Of a stretch of 64,000 bases of DNA, positions 35,735 through 44,181 are shown piece by piece. Each line of letters opens with the position of its first letter. Position 1 is the stretch's first letter. Under the pieces are notes generated by a model that made no database searches, had not been told where the DNA came from, and worked only from the letters and a program-made list of their open reading frames with translations. The DNA comes from Alteromonas sp. a30 (GTDB taxonomy: Bacteria > Pseudomonadota > Gammaproteobacteria > Enterobacterales > Alteromonadaceae), in the NCBI RefSeq assembly GCF_026788005.1, contig NZ_JABEPE010000019.1:1-64000 (forward strand), given 5' to 3'. The translations under genes and the position numbers were made by a program.

Positions 35735-37186
35735 CTATATTTTTTGGTCGCACACAAGATGAACACTTGGTGCAGGTTGGTTAGGAGACAATGTGACGGT
35801 TAGCATTTTGCTTCTGTAGCCTTCTCTTGTTGCTTCTAAGGTGTAAGTGCCCGGCGGCAATGCCACGGTTTTGTTGCGTGTTTTGCCAATAATGCCTTCA
35901 CCTTTTACGATAATGTGGGTGCGGTTGTCTGAGGTAACGGTTAAGTCGATGGGAGTTCCCATGTCTTTTACTAGTCCACCTAATGTTTTCATGTCTTGAG
36001 TGAGTGACGCGGAATGCTTCATCAAGGGAATGGCTTCTTTTAAGGTGCTTTTCGCTTGCGATTGAATGCGTTCATCGGTTAAGCGTGCTGGGCGAGCAAT
36101 AAACCCTTGAAGCTTGGATTGCATCGCTAAAATTGCCGTGGCCTTTTCTTTCATGTCGGCCAATGTGGTGTTGTTTGGGGTTGTGCGTAAGCCTTGTGTG
36201 GATTGGCTGAGTACTTCTTGCCATTGATCATTTTTAGCCAGCTCTGCGATGCTGTTTAATGTGTTTGTTAAGGCAACTTGTTGATTAATCTTGGCAAGTT
36301 GAGCGCCAAGGGCTTTTACTGAATCTCGTTCAGGTGCAATGGCTTGGGCCGTTTGATAGGCACTAATGGCTTTGGAGTAGTCTTTTTCGGCAATGGCTTG
36401 CTGTGCCGTTGACAACGCATTCTTTAATGTTTGTTCGGCAAAGTCGGCTTCGGCAGAGGCTAGCAATGGCTGGAGATCTGTTCGTTGAGGGTCCAGTTGC
36501 AAGGCGCTGCGCAAGGCGTTTATTTGTTTTTCTAGATTGTTCTCAGCAACGCCGACTTTGTAGGTTTTTACTAGCTCGCTAACTTTGGCGTAAGCATCTA
36601 TTCGAGATTGTAGTGCGCTGGTTTCGGGCGCTTCTGGGTTAATGTCGATGGCTTTTTGTAGGGAAAGTTGCGATAAATTAATTCTATCTTGGTCGAAGGC
36701 TTCTTGTGCTTGTTGCATGGCTTCTGCAAAGGCGGCTTCCCATTTTGCGACTAATGATGCGGTGTTTTGGGATAATGCCTCAAGCTGGGTGAGTGCCGTG
36801 GCGTAACTGCCAGAAGCAAAGCTGGCGATTAATGCGTCTTTGTCGGCAATGAGCTGCGCGTGTTCGTTTCCTGCCCAATTTGCGAGGCCGACATTTTCTA
36901 AATACGGTTGTATCTCTTGTTCGAATTGCGTTAACGCGTTTTTGAAGGCTTCTCTTGCTTCTTCGCTGTTAACTTGGGCGTTAACAACGTCGGGTTGTGT
37001 TGTGGCTTGCTCGGCGTCGGTGTTATTCATTGCCGATAACTGTGTAAAGACAAAGTAAAGCAGTGCGAGAATGAGTACTGAACCACATGTAATGCTAATA
37101 GCTTTAATGCGAGATTGGTTATCCGTTTTCGCCTTTAGCTTGATTTTTTCATCCTGAGACAGAGTGCTGTTTTCGTCCTGATTCAT
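35735..37186 (-). CDS. Single-span coiled-coil/TPR-like protein ending in a PEGA domain
   Basis: 483 aa. A ~30-residue polar cytoplasmic N-terminus, one helix (about 30-48, ISITCGSVLILALLYFVF), then a long Ala/Gln-rich helical region with TPR-like periodicity (AQQAIAEKDYSKAISAYQTAQ, about 60-390). It ends in a PEGA domain (TVALPPGTYTLEATREGYRS, about 410-475). Ends 17 bases before the next gene. Probably a periplasmic spacer or peptidoglycan-/surface-contacting element of the envelope complex. Confidence 0.8.
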   Translation of the reverse strand: MNQDENSTLSQDEKIKLKAKTDNQSRIKAISITCGSVLILALLYFVFTQLSAMNNTDAEQATTQPDVVNAQVNSEEAREAFKNALTQFEQEIQPYLENVGLANWAGNEHAQLIADKDALIASFASGSYATALTQLEALSQNTASLVAKWEAAFAEAMQQAQEAFDQDRINLSQLSLQKAIDINPEAPETSALQSRIDAYAKVSELVKTYKVGVAENNLEKQINALRSALQLDPQRTDLQPLLASAEADFAEQTLKNALSTAQQAIAEKDYSKAISAYQTAQAIAPERDSVKALGAQLAKINQQVALTNTLNSIAELAKNDQWQEVLSQSTQGLRTTPNNTTLADMKEKATAILAMQSKLQGFIARPARLTDERIQSQAKSTLKEAIPLMKHSASLTQDMKTLGGLVKDMGTPIDLTVTSDNRTHIIVKGEGIIGKTRNKTVALPPGTYTLEATREGYRSKMLTVTLSPNQPAPSVHLVCDQKI

Positions 37187-37215
37187 CTTTTTAATTTTTT
37201 ACTGATATCAAAATT

Positions 37216-37243
37216 ACAGTGCCAGCTCATTAGCTGACACTGT
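37216..37243 (-). other. Long intra-operon hairpin
   Basis: ACAGTGCCAGCT-catt-AGCTGACACTGT, a 12-bp stem with one mismatch. On the minus strand it is followed by AATTTTG, a weak U-tract. It lies between the lipoprotein and coiled-coil genes and could attenuate transcription or protect the upstream mRNA. Confidence 0.5.
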
Positions 37244-37262
37244 TGCGTGATGGCATTAATGT

Positions 37263-38555
37263 TTAAAGCTGCCTGTTCGGCGTTGCTTCTAAATCATAAA
37301 TGGATTTTAAGTGTGCTTTCCATTGTTCGTATTGCTCAGAGGCAGTACCGGTTAGTTCAACAGTTTTGTCGTTGAATTCCATCACAGTTGGGCTTAGCGA
37401 GAGATCAAGACCTTGGCCTTGTTCGTCGATGATTTCACTGTGAACTTTCATATCTTCATTGGCTTTGAATGAATCAATTAAAAGCTTGGCAGAACCTAAC
37501 GCGCCTGCTGCTGTGGCGATATTGCCAGCGTTAGAGCTGCTGTTGCTTGCCAGAACCGCGCTCATGACTGCCAAACCAATACCAAAAGCAGCCTTGGTAT
37601 TACGTTCTTCTTCTGCTTCTCTGCGCGCGACCGCATCTGGCAGGGTTTCTTTTTGCCATGTGCGATAGGCCGTTAAGGTTTCTGCATCGAAGGCATCGTA
37701 GTTGTCTTGTAACTGGTCAACAAACAGTTGGTCTTGTGCTTTTAGCGTTTCAATGCGTTTTAGCATTTTGTTTTGCTCAGCAGGTGTGCCAACCAATTCA
37801 TGCTTGTAGTATTGCGTGCCGCCTTTTCTTTTTATGGATGTATTGATGTATTTATCGAATTCTTCTGGCGAATAGTACTGCGCATAACGAACCAACGTGG
37901 TTTCTTTTATCTTGTTTTTAGCGGCATCTGGTAACGAAATAATGAGGCTGTAAACATAGTCGCCAATTTGTTGGAAAACTTCACCGTAAGGGTTTTTCTC
38001 GGCGTTCAATTGGTCGCGGAAGAAGTGTTTAGAGACTCGGTGTTCAAAGGTTTTCTGGCCTAAAATTTCGCCTGAGCTGTCCATGACCATTGCTTCAAGT
38101 TCAATGGTTTCGCTATCCGATTGTAAAATCGTTCCTAAAACGAAAAGGTCGGCGGTGGTATTGGCGTTGGGTACAACACTGACAGCGCTAAATGATTTTG
38201 TTTTTTCCAAGGCTTCTTTGGTTTTAATAGCAAAACGTTTTGCCTCTGAACGACGAAGTTGTGGCCAAATGCCTTGCTCGCCCATTTCATCGTAATCAAT
38301 TTGTCCGGTGCTTTTATCTAATGGGAAGCCGGGGTTAAACACAGGAACAGCAACATTCAAATAAATGTTGGAATTGTAGCTATAAGTGCGCTGTTTGGGA
38401 CCTGAGCTCATTGCGGAACCGGGGCCAACAGCAACAGGACCGGTTTGGGTGACAGTGGTTGATACACATCCAGCAAGCGACAGTACCGCAGAACAAATGA
38501 CAACTGCTAGTTTTTTGTGCGCGTTTGCCATAAAACTGACTGCTTTGGAACGCAT
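37263..38555 (-). CDS. Outer-membrane lipoprotein of unknown function
   Basis: 430 aa from ATG 38555, with AAAGGAG 8 bases upstream. A lipoprotein signal (hydrophobic core then lipobox L-A-G-C30) is followed by VSTT, so outer-membrane sorting is likely. The middle is alpha/beta (FSAVSVVPNANTTADLFVLGTI resembles lipoprotein domains of the LpoB/CsgG-like type). A hydrophobic Ala/Gly/Ser-rich stretch around 320-360 (AAFGIGLAVMSAVLASNSSS) could be a glycine-zipper membrane segment. It precedes the coiled-coil gene by 76 bases containing a hairpin. It is the only probable outer-membrane part of this operon. Confidence 0.8.
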   Translation of the reverse strand: MRSKAVSFMANAHKKLAVVICSAVLSLAGCVSTTVTQTGPVAVGPGSAMSSGPKQRTYSYNSNIYLNVAVPVFNPGFPLDKSTGQIDYDEMGEQGIWPQLRRSEAKRFAIKTKEALEKTKSFSAVSVVPNANTTADLFVLGTILQSDSETIELEAMVMDSSGEILGQKTFEHRVSKHFFRDQLNAEKNPYGEVFQQIGDYVYSLIISLPDAAKNKIKETTLVRYAQYYSPEEFDKYINTSIKRKGGTQYYKHELVGTPAEQNKMLKRIETLKAQDQLFVDQLQDNYDAFDAETLTAYRTWQKETLPDAVARREAEEERNTKAAFGIGLAVMSAVLASNSSSNAGNIATAAGALGSAKLLIDSFKANEDMKVHSEIIDEQGQGLDLSLSPTVMEFNDKTVELTGTASEQYEQWKAHLKSIYDLEATPNRQL

Positions 38556-38587
38556 GAGAGTTACTCCTTTAGGTTTATTTTAATTCT

Positions 38588-39199
38588 TTACTTTCCGCAT
38601 TGAAGGTCTTCATATTCTTTTATGAGCCCTTGCTTTTCGGTGGCATCGGTTGACGATGAGATCTCATCCCAAAGCAGCGCACAAACAATGTTGTCGTTGT
38701 CTTTAGGTGGAATGAGTTTGTCCTTAGCCCCTGTGGTGCCTTTGGTATTTTTTACCGGGGTAGACGTTCCCGAGTTAGGCGAACTAATCTCACTGCTTTC
38801 GTTCATTTCGTCTAGCGATTCTGTTTCTTTTGTACCCTCTTCAGAGTTGCCTTGTTCAGAACCGTCTTGTTCGCTGCCTTCTTGTGATGCGCTGCCTTCG
38901 CCTGCGCCACCCGAACCATTTCCACCACCGCTGCCGCTGCCACCACCACCGGAGGAGGCAGCCATCTTGGATTGAACGGCATTGATACAATTAGAATAGC
39001 GGTCAACGGAATCGAGAAGGGCTTCGTCTAATAGAGCGATTTGTTCTTCAATAGTAAGTGTGCTTGGGTCGACTTCTTCTATCTCAACGCCGGTACAATC
39101 GTAAGCTTCGCCTTTTTGATATGTTGAAGATTGAGCTACTGCAACAGCTTGAAATAAATAAGAAAGATATACAAAAGCGAGAGTACTGAACCGAAGCAT
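38588..39199 (-). CDS. Secreted Gly/Ser/Glu-rich low-complexity protein
   Basis: 203 aa from ATG 39199 (AAGGA at 5 bases), giving a signal peptide MLRFSTLAFVYLSYLFQ...VAVA-QSS. An in-frame ATG at 39238 gives a poorer start. The mature protein has four cysteines (AYDCTG, SNCINA, DNIVCALL, DLQCGK), two flanking each side of a ~90-residue Gly/Ser then Glu/Ser/Gly linker (GGGGSGSGGGNGSGG, EGSEQDGSEQGNSEEG). This suggests two small disulfide-bonded ends joined by a flexible acidic spacer. It is the first gene of the operon and ends 32 bases before the lipoprotein gene. Confidence 0.72.
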   Translation of the reverse strand: MLRFSTLAFVYLSYLFQAVAVAQSSTYQKGEAYDCTGVEIEEVDPSTLTIEEQIALLDEALLDSVDRYSNCINAVQSKMAASSGGGGSGSGGGNGSGGAGEGSASQEGSEQDGSEQGNSEEGTKETESLDEMNESSEISSPNSGTSTPVKNTKGTTGAKDKLIPPKDNDNIVCALLWDEISSSTDATEKQGLIKEYEDLQCGK

Positions 39200-39384
39200 A
39201 TTTTTCCTTAATCTGAATAAATTGAAGTCGCTTAACATCCTGAAATTGTTTAATAGCAGAGGGGATGTTTTTTTTCAAGTCTGCTGTTGTTCTAGGCGTT
39301 TTATGTGGTGATGATTTAAAGCGTCAATATCATATCATTCGTGTCATGAATGCGTTTTTTCATTTGTTTTAAAGCCTAAGTTTA

Positions 39385-39440
39385 GGCTCCGCAGCTGCGG
39401 GTTTGCTCCTAATTCTCTACAGGTGATTGATAGTTTTGAA
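39385..39440 (+). repeat. Half copy of the palindromic intergenic repeat
   Basis: GGCTCCGCAGCTGCGGGTTTGCTCCTAATTCTCTACAGGTGATTGATAGTTTTGAA matches the right half of the 1.4 and 12.7 kb copies, including the TCTCTACAGGTGA arm. The left arm is missing. It lies just after the promoter region of the envelope operon. Confidence 0.7.
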
Positions 39441-39459
39441 CTAATATGTAGTGTTCCAT

Positions 39460-40053
39460 TTAAAACAGACTCGTTTGTATTGGTTCTTCTTTGCCATTGT
39501 CTGGTAAAGGGCTGGTTAGTCCTTTGTCTGCTGACGGCAAATCGACGAGGGGTTGATCTCCTTGCTCTTCTGGTGACAACTCCTCTTTCAATACTTCTTC
39601 TACGCTTAAAGCTTGCCCAGATATCAGCAAAGCTAAAAACGCCATTTGATTATGATTGTGTGTCCCTGTTTTTTTCCAACCAGTTAGGGTCTTGTCAAAG
39701 GTGTCGTAAGTCACACTGCCTAAGTCCATTTTGTTTGTTTCTTTATCCCGCTCAACTCCAGTTCCTGCTATCACCTGAATGGCTTTAGTTTGGCACCTTG
39801 AAATAATGAAATCACCGCTTTTAAAGTGAATGTTTGGGCCTTGAGTCCATACCATATAAGGCTTTTTGAGTTTAACTCTTTCATCGTAACTAATACTTAA
39901 TGCGCTTCGAAAAGCGTAGCCTACTTGATAGGCCCAGTGGCCGTTGTTCAATGAACCTGTTATTCCATCTGTAGTGACTTTAGGAACGATAAGCTCCAAT
40001 TGTCTTTCTTTTTTTTCCCACATGGATTTAAGCAATTTAAATTCTTTTTTCAC
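39460..40053 (-). CDS. Unknown protein encoded with a BRCT protein
   Basis: 197 aa, GTG start with AAGGAATAAATA upstream. No signal peptide or membrane helix. The first ~140 residues look globular (GYAFRSALSISYDERVKL, GPNIHFKSGDFIISRCQ); the C-terminus is acidic and Pro/Ser-rich and ends PIQTSLF, similar to a short interaction peptide. QxxLF-type tails can bind the beta sliding clamp, a possibility only. It begins 17 bases after the BRCT gene, so the two are co-transcribed. Confidence 0.65.
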   Translation of the reverse strand: MKKEFKLLKSMWEKKERQLELIVPKVTTDGITGSLNNGHWAYQVGYAFRSALSISYDERVKLKKPYMVWTQGPNIHFKSGDFIISRCQTKAIQVIAGTGVERDKETNKMDLGSVTYDTFDKTLTGWKKTGTHNHNQMAFLALLISGQALSVEEVLKEELSPEEQGDQPLVDLPSADKGLTSPLPDNGKEEPIQTSLF

Positions 40054-40070
40054 TATTTATTCCTTAATTA

Positions 40071-40688
40071 TCAATCGGTATTCAATAGCCCACTTGAGTC
40101 TAACCAGTGTTCTTCATTAATGATGGAAAGTGGCAGTCCTGAATCGCGATATTCGATGGCCTTTTCAATTTTTCTGCCAAATGTTTCGTGGGACCAACTG
40201 TCGGTAACATAAGTGCCTAATATTAAATAATCTAATTTTTTGGTTACGCTGTTGGCGTTTATTCCACCTAACTGCGTAATGGCCGATTGGCATTTTTTGC
40301 GGCTACCAAAGGCACAGTTTCCTGTGAATAGGAAAGTTTTGTTTTCGAAAATGATTTCTGGTTTCGGAGAACATAAAGGTAGTGATGCGGTTTTAGATAG
40401 TTCGCCCAGTTCAGATTGTTCCCCCGAAATACTACGAAGTATTGCTAATAACTCTGCTGCTTCATCGCTATCGAGAACGCCATCTTCAAGCATTTCGCTA
40501 ACCTTTTCGAGAAGGTTGTGAATAATAGGGTTTTCTGAAATGCGATTTTGTACTAACCATGTTTGTAGAAATTCTGCTTCTAATTGGTCGACTAGTCCAT
40601 TTGCGGTTATGCCTTTGCAAAGACCGATTAGAGTGTCTATTTGCCTGTCTTCTATGTTATTCCTATTGAACTTTAAAAAAACATCCAT
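40071..40688 (-). CDS. BRCT-domain protein
   Basis: 205 aa. The N-terminal ~95 residues are helical (VDQLEAEFLQTWL, GVLDSDEAAELLAIL), an arrangement like TerB-type or EF-hand-like helical bundles. Residues ~115-205 form a BRCT domain similar to that of NAD-dependent DNA ligase: KTFLFTGNCAFGSRKKCQSAITQLGG and KLDYLILGTYV. Small stand-alone BRCT proteins bind DNA ends or nicks or protein partners, but have no enzymatic activity. With its unknown neighbour it forms a two-gene unit in an accessory zone. Confidence 0.8.
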   Translation of the reverse strand: MDVFLKFNRNNIEDRQIDTLIGLCKGITANGLVDQLEAEFLQTWLVQNRISENPIIHNLLEKVSEMLEDGVLDSDEAAELLAILRSISGEQSELGELSKTASLPLCSPKPEIIFENKTFLFTGNCAFGSRKKCQSAITQLGGINANSVTKKLDYLILGTYVTDSWSHETFGRKIEKAIEYRDSGLPLSIINEEHWLDSSGLLNTD

Positions 40689-40833
40689 TGTGTCTCCAGC
40701 AGGTTTTATAAGCGGGATAACCTAAAGAGGAAAACAGCTTCCGCAGAGTTGAATTGCAAGGTGTTTATATTATCCATAATTGGGCTGCTTGCAATGGTTT
40801 GGTGCTGTGTATGCTGCCAATAGGCTTTAAACA

Positions 40834-42297
40834 CTACTTGCGTGTTAGTAGCCAGTAAATACCACCTGAGAGGAACAAGCCCACAAACCAAGCGTAAGCG
40901 TAAAGTTCATCGAAAATTAGCGGAATGGAGCTGATTGCGCCTGCGGCATGTAAAAAGCCCGGAAGGTTGGGTAATACGCCTAGTATAAAAGCGCTAATGC
41001 CTGCTTTATTCCAGCCGTTTTGGGTTTGTGAATTCGTACCGTATTCGCCTTGGTGTTGGAATAAGTCGTCTAGATTTAGCTGGCATTTTCGAAGTAAAAA
41101 GTAGTCGGCGATAAGAATGCCTGCAATGGGGCCAAGCAACGCAGAGTAACCGACCAGCCACGTAAATAAATAGCCGCCAGAGGTTTCAAGGAGCTTCCAC
41201 GGGAAGATGGCAATGCCTAATCCGGCGGTAATGTATCCACCTGTTTTGAAGCTGATTTTTTGCGGACTGAGGTTGGAAAAACCATAAGCAGGAGCAACAA
41301 CGTTTGCTGCAAGGTTGGTAGTTAGGGTTGCAAGTGCTAACGCGCCAAGGGCAACAACAACGCCAATGCCGCCCATTTTGCTGGCAAGTACAACTGGATC
41401 CCAAATGGCTTCGCCATAAATGCTGACGGTGGCAGATGTTACCGCAACGCCGATGAAAGCAAACAGGGCCATGGGCAGTGGCAAACCTATCATTTGCCCG
41501 AGTATTTGGTCTTTTTGAGATTGGGCAAAGCGAGTGAAGTCGGGAATATTGAGAGCCATTGTTGCCCAAAAACCAACCATGGCCGTGAGTCCCGGCGCAA
41601 ATACCGAGAAAAACGCACCTTCTTTCGCGCCACCTTTTACAAATTGCGATGGTGCAGAAAGCATATCGCCAAAGGAACCTGCTTTAAGGTAGGCCCAAAG
41701 TAATAAGGCCAAGCCCATTAAAATTAGGAAAGGCGCGGCGTAGGTTTCCAGTGCGCGTATGGATTCTGTGCCGTATTTAATGAAAAACAGGTGCAAAGCC
41801 CAAAATGCGATGAAGCAAAACAGTTGTAGGGCATCGATGCCTAAAAACGGGAGTATTTCCCCTGTTAGTGAACCGCCAGTAAGGGCGTTGAGGATCACGT
41901 AAATAGCTGAGCCGCCCACCCAACATTGAATGCCAAACCAGCCGCAAGCCACTAAACCTCGGGCAATGGCTGGAATGTTTGCGCCTTTGGTGCCAAAGGA
42001 TGCTCTTAATAGCACTGGAAATGGTACGCCATGTTTTGCGCCCGCATGACCAATAAGCAACATGGGCACTAATACAATGATGTTGCCGAGCAATACGGTT
42101 AGCACCGCTTGCCACCAGTTCATGCCTTCTGAAACCAACCCTGCCGCCATCATGTAAGTCGGAACACAAACCACCATGGCGACCCAAAGGGAGGCAAAAT
42201 GCGCCCAATTCCACGTTCTTTGTTCCCTTGTGGTTGGGGCTAAATCTGGGTTCCACAAATCTGAGTCGTAATGTTTGGGTTTGTTGCGGTTTTCCAT
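40834..42297 (-). CDS. NCS1-family nucleobase permease (cytosine/uracil/allantoin type)
   Basis: 487 aa with about 12 hydrophobic segments. The N-terminal LAPTTREQRTWNWAHFASLW and following GMNWWQAVLTVLLGN, GVPFPVLLRASFG and ALETYAAPFLIL motifs mark the NCS1 (Mhp1/CodB-like) symporters. The gene is last in the rut operon, so uracil (or thymine) import is the natural assignment. This replaces the NCS2 permease RutG of E. coli; I recall NCS1 permeases in other rut operons but cannot check. Confidence 0.88.
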   Translation of the reverse strand: MENRNKPKHYDSDLWNPDLAPTTREQRTWNWAHFASLWVAMVVCVPTYMMAAGLVSEGMNWWQAVLTVLLGNIIVLVPMLLIGHAGAKHGVPFPVLLRASFGTKGANIPAIARGLVACGWFGIQCWVGGSAIYVILNALTGGSLTGEILPFLGIDALQLFCFIAFWALHLFFIKYGTESIRALETYAAPFLILMGLALLLWAYLKAGSFGDMLSAPSQFVKGGAKEGAFFSVFAPGLTAMVGFWATMALNIPDFTRFAQSQKDQILGQMIGLPLPMALFAFIGVAVTSATVSIYGEAIWDPVVLASKMGGIGVVVALGALALATLTTNLAANVVAPAYGFSNLSPQKISFKTGGYITAGLGIAIFPWKLLETSGGYLFTWLVGYSALLGPIAGILIADYFLLRKCQLNLDDLFQHQGEYGTNSQTQNGWNKAGISAFILGVLPNLPGFLHAAGAISSIPLIFDELYAYAWFVGLFLSGGIYWLLTRK

Positions 42298-42359
42298 AAG
42301 ATTACTCGGTCATACGTGAGTTGTTTCAATGCTGCTGGGTTGCCGACATTTGCTTGCTG

Positions 42360-42863
42360 TTATTGGGATGATGGAATGGGGCAATAAGCACGGTGTAAAT
42401 ACAGTAACGCGCCCGCTTGCGGGTTGATTTTTATGTCGATGACTTGGCAGAAAATAACATCGTGGGTAGCTACGCTTTCTCGTTCGGTGATGATGCAGTC
42501 GAAGTTTACAGCGGCGTTACTTAACACGGGCGCGCCAGTGGTTAAGGTTTCCCAGTTGCCTGCGGCAAAACGATCTTGCATGGGGGCTTTGCCGCCAAAT
42601 AAGTTGGAAAGCGGCTCGTGCTCAGGCATCAATGTATTGATAGCAATATGCGTGTTTTCGTTAAAAACGCTGTGCACTGAGGTGCTGCGATTCAAGCACA
42701 CTAATAAAGTGGCGGGATCATCGCTTACGCTGCACACTGCGGTGGCAGTAAAGCCTGCTTTTCCGGCAGGGCCGTCGGTGGTGACGACATTCACTGCGCC
42801 AGCAAGGTTGCTCATGCCTTCACGGTAAGCTTCTGGCGTAATTGGTGTGAGTTGTGTGGTCAT
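42360..42863 (-). CDS. rutF: NADH:FMN oxidoreductase of the rut pathway
   Basis: 167 aa, a flavin reductase-like domain protein. YREGMSNLAGAVNVVTTDGPAGKAGFTATAVCSVS and HIAINTLMPEHEPLSNLFGG are the family motifs. RutF supplies reduced FMN to the RutA monooxygenase. The gene is 63 bases downstream of rutD and 62 bases upstream of the permease gene. Confidence 0.92.
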   Translation of the reverse strand: MTTQLTPITPEAYREGMSNLAGAVNVVTTDGPAGKAGFTATAVCSVSDDPATLLVCLNRSTSVHSVFNENTHIAINTLMPEHEPLSNLFGGKAPMQDRFAAGNWETLTTGAPVLSNAAVNFDCIITERESVATHDVIFCQVIDIKINPQAGALLYLHRAYCPIPSSQ

Positions 42864-42926
42864 AAATGTAAAATCCTTCGAGCTAATCTAAACACTGCTT
42901 TAAGTTTTTAGTGAATCAATATTGGG

Positions 42927-43742
42927 TTAATCAAGGGTGGGCTGCTGCAAGTGCGCAAGTAACAAGTTATTCACGATCTCCGGCACTGTGATTGTGGACG
43001 CATGACCGCCGTAGTCCAGCACTGAAATGCTACTGTTGGGTAATCTACGCGCTAAAGATTGCGAGCACTTCCAAGGAATTAAGGTGTCGTCGCTGTTGGC
43101 CAATACAAAGGTGCGGGTTTGTATGCTTGCCAGTGCATCGTCGATATTGAACTCACTTAATGCTTTTATGCGCGCCAGCAAATTGGCTTTATCTGGGAAG
43201 TGCGCCAACATATGACGTTCTTCTTGCTCTAATGTATGAACGTGTTTGGCGATCCAGTCTGGCGGGTAAAGCAGTAGTGCCTGCATTTTTAAATAGTCGC
43301 TGGCGGAACAATGGGCTAGCAGCGATTTACGGATGTCGAAGCATCTTAATGTATGCGGGTTTGGGCAGCTCCATGCGTTAATGGGAACGAGGCTTTCCAG
43401 CTTTTCAGGGTGATGTAGGGCAAGGTGTAACCCCACAAGCCCGCCCAAGGCATGACCGATAAAATGGCAGGCTTCTATTTCTAGCTTTTGCATTAATGCT
43501 AAAACATCCTGCGCCATGTGATCGATGCTGTAATCTTGTGGAAGCGTAAATGGGCTGCGCCCTGTGCCGCGTTGGTCGTAAACGATAACGCGGTATTGTT
43601 CACTTAAGGCTGCAATTTGAGGCTGCCAAAAGTTGGCAGAGCCACCCAAGCCTGAACTGAGTAATACTGTTGGTACATTAATGCTGGCGATGTCTCGTTG
43701 GTTAGTATTAGAGACTTGTGGGCCATGAATTTCATAATACAC
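42927..43742 (-). CDS. rutD: Aminoacrylate hydrolase/spontaneous-hydrolysis enhancer
   Basis: 271-aa alpha/beta-hydrolase-fold protein with GTG start. The nucleophile-elbow region reads IGHALGGLVG, with Ala in place of the usual Ser, as in known RutD proteins, plus YDQRGTGRSP upstream and DYGGHAST (terminal His) near the C-terminus. RutD speeds aminoacrylate breakdown to malonic semialdehyde and ammonia. It follows rutC by 6 bases. Confidence 0.92.
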   Translation of the reverse strand: MYYEIHGPQVSNTNQRDIASINVPTVLLSSGLGGSANFWQPQIAALSEQYRVIVYDQRGTGRSPFTLPQDYSIDHMAQDVLALMQKLEIEACHFIGHALGGLVGLHLALHHPEKLESLVPINAWSCPNPHTLRCFDIRKSLLAHCSASDYLKMQALLLYPPDWIAKHVHTLEQEERHMLAHFPDKANLLARIKALSEFNIDDALASIQTRTFVLANSDDTLIPWKCSQSLARRLPNSSISVLDYGGHASTITVPEIVNNLLLAHLQQPTLD

Positions 43743-43748
43743 AATGGG

Positions 43749-44132
43749 TTATCCGATGTGCGCAAAACTAGCAATTTCTACCAAGGCTTCCGGTTTTACT
43801 AAGCCTGCTTGGATGCAATAGCGTGCTGGTTTTTCGCCGGGGAAGTATTCGGCATACACTTTATTTACGGCGGCGTAGTTATCCCAGTCGGTAATGATAA
43901 TGGTATTGAAGGTCACGTCATCCATTGTGCCACCGGCTTCTTCCACCACACTCTTAATGGTTTCCAAAACATGGCGGGTTTGCGCTTCGGCATCGCCTAC
44001 GTGAACCACGTTGTTGTCTTTATCGAAAGGTAATGTGCCGGAAACATATAAAACGCCGTCTGCCATAGAGCCGGGCACATAAGGGGCAAGTGGTGCGCCG
44101 GTACCGGCTGGAATAATGGATTTTTTACTCAT
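43749..44132 (-). CDS. rutC: RidA-family 3-aminoacrylate deaminase
   Basis: 127 aa from ATG 44132 with AGGATAACATC before it; a longer open frame upstream overlaps rutB and is not credible. YjgF/YER057c/UK114 fold with [20 protein letters not shown], the active-site Arg region [20 protein letters not shown] and the C-terminal AHIG. It handles aminoacrylate released in the pathway. Confidence 0.93.
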   Translation of the reverse strand: MSKKSIIPAGTGAPLAPYVPGSMADGVLYVSGTLPFDKDNNVVHVGDAEAQTRHVLETIKSVVEEAGGTMDDVTFNTIIITDWDNYAAVNKVYAEYFPGEKPARYCIQAGLVKPEALVEIASFAHIG

Positions 44133-44181
44133 GATGTTATCCTGTTGTTCTGATGTGGTTTTGTGCTTTGTTTTAATCGCG

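Noticed and set aside
39084-39278. Alternative minus-strand frame at the start of the secreted Gly/Ser-rich gene
   Set aside because: It overlaps a better-supported gene with ribosome site and signal peptide in another frame.
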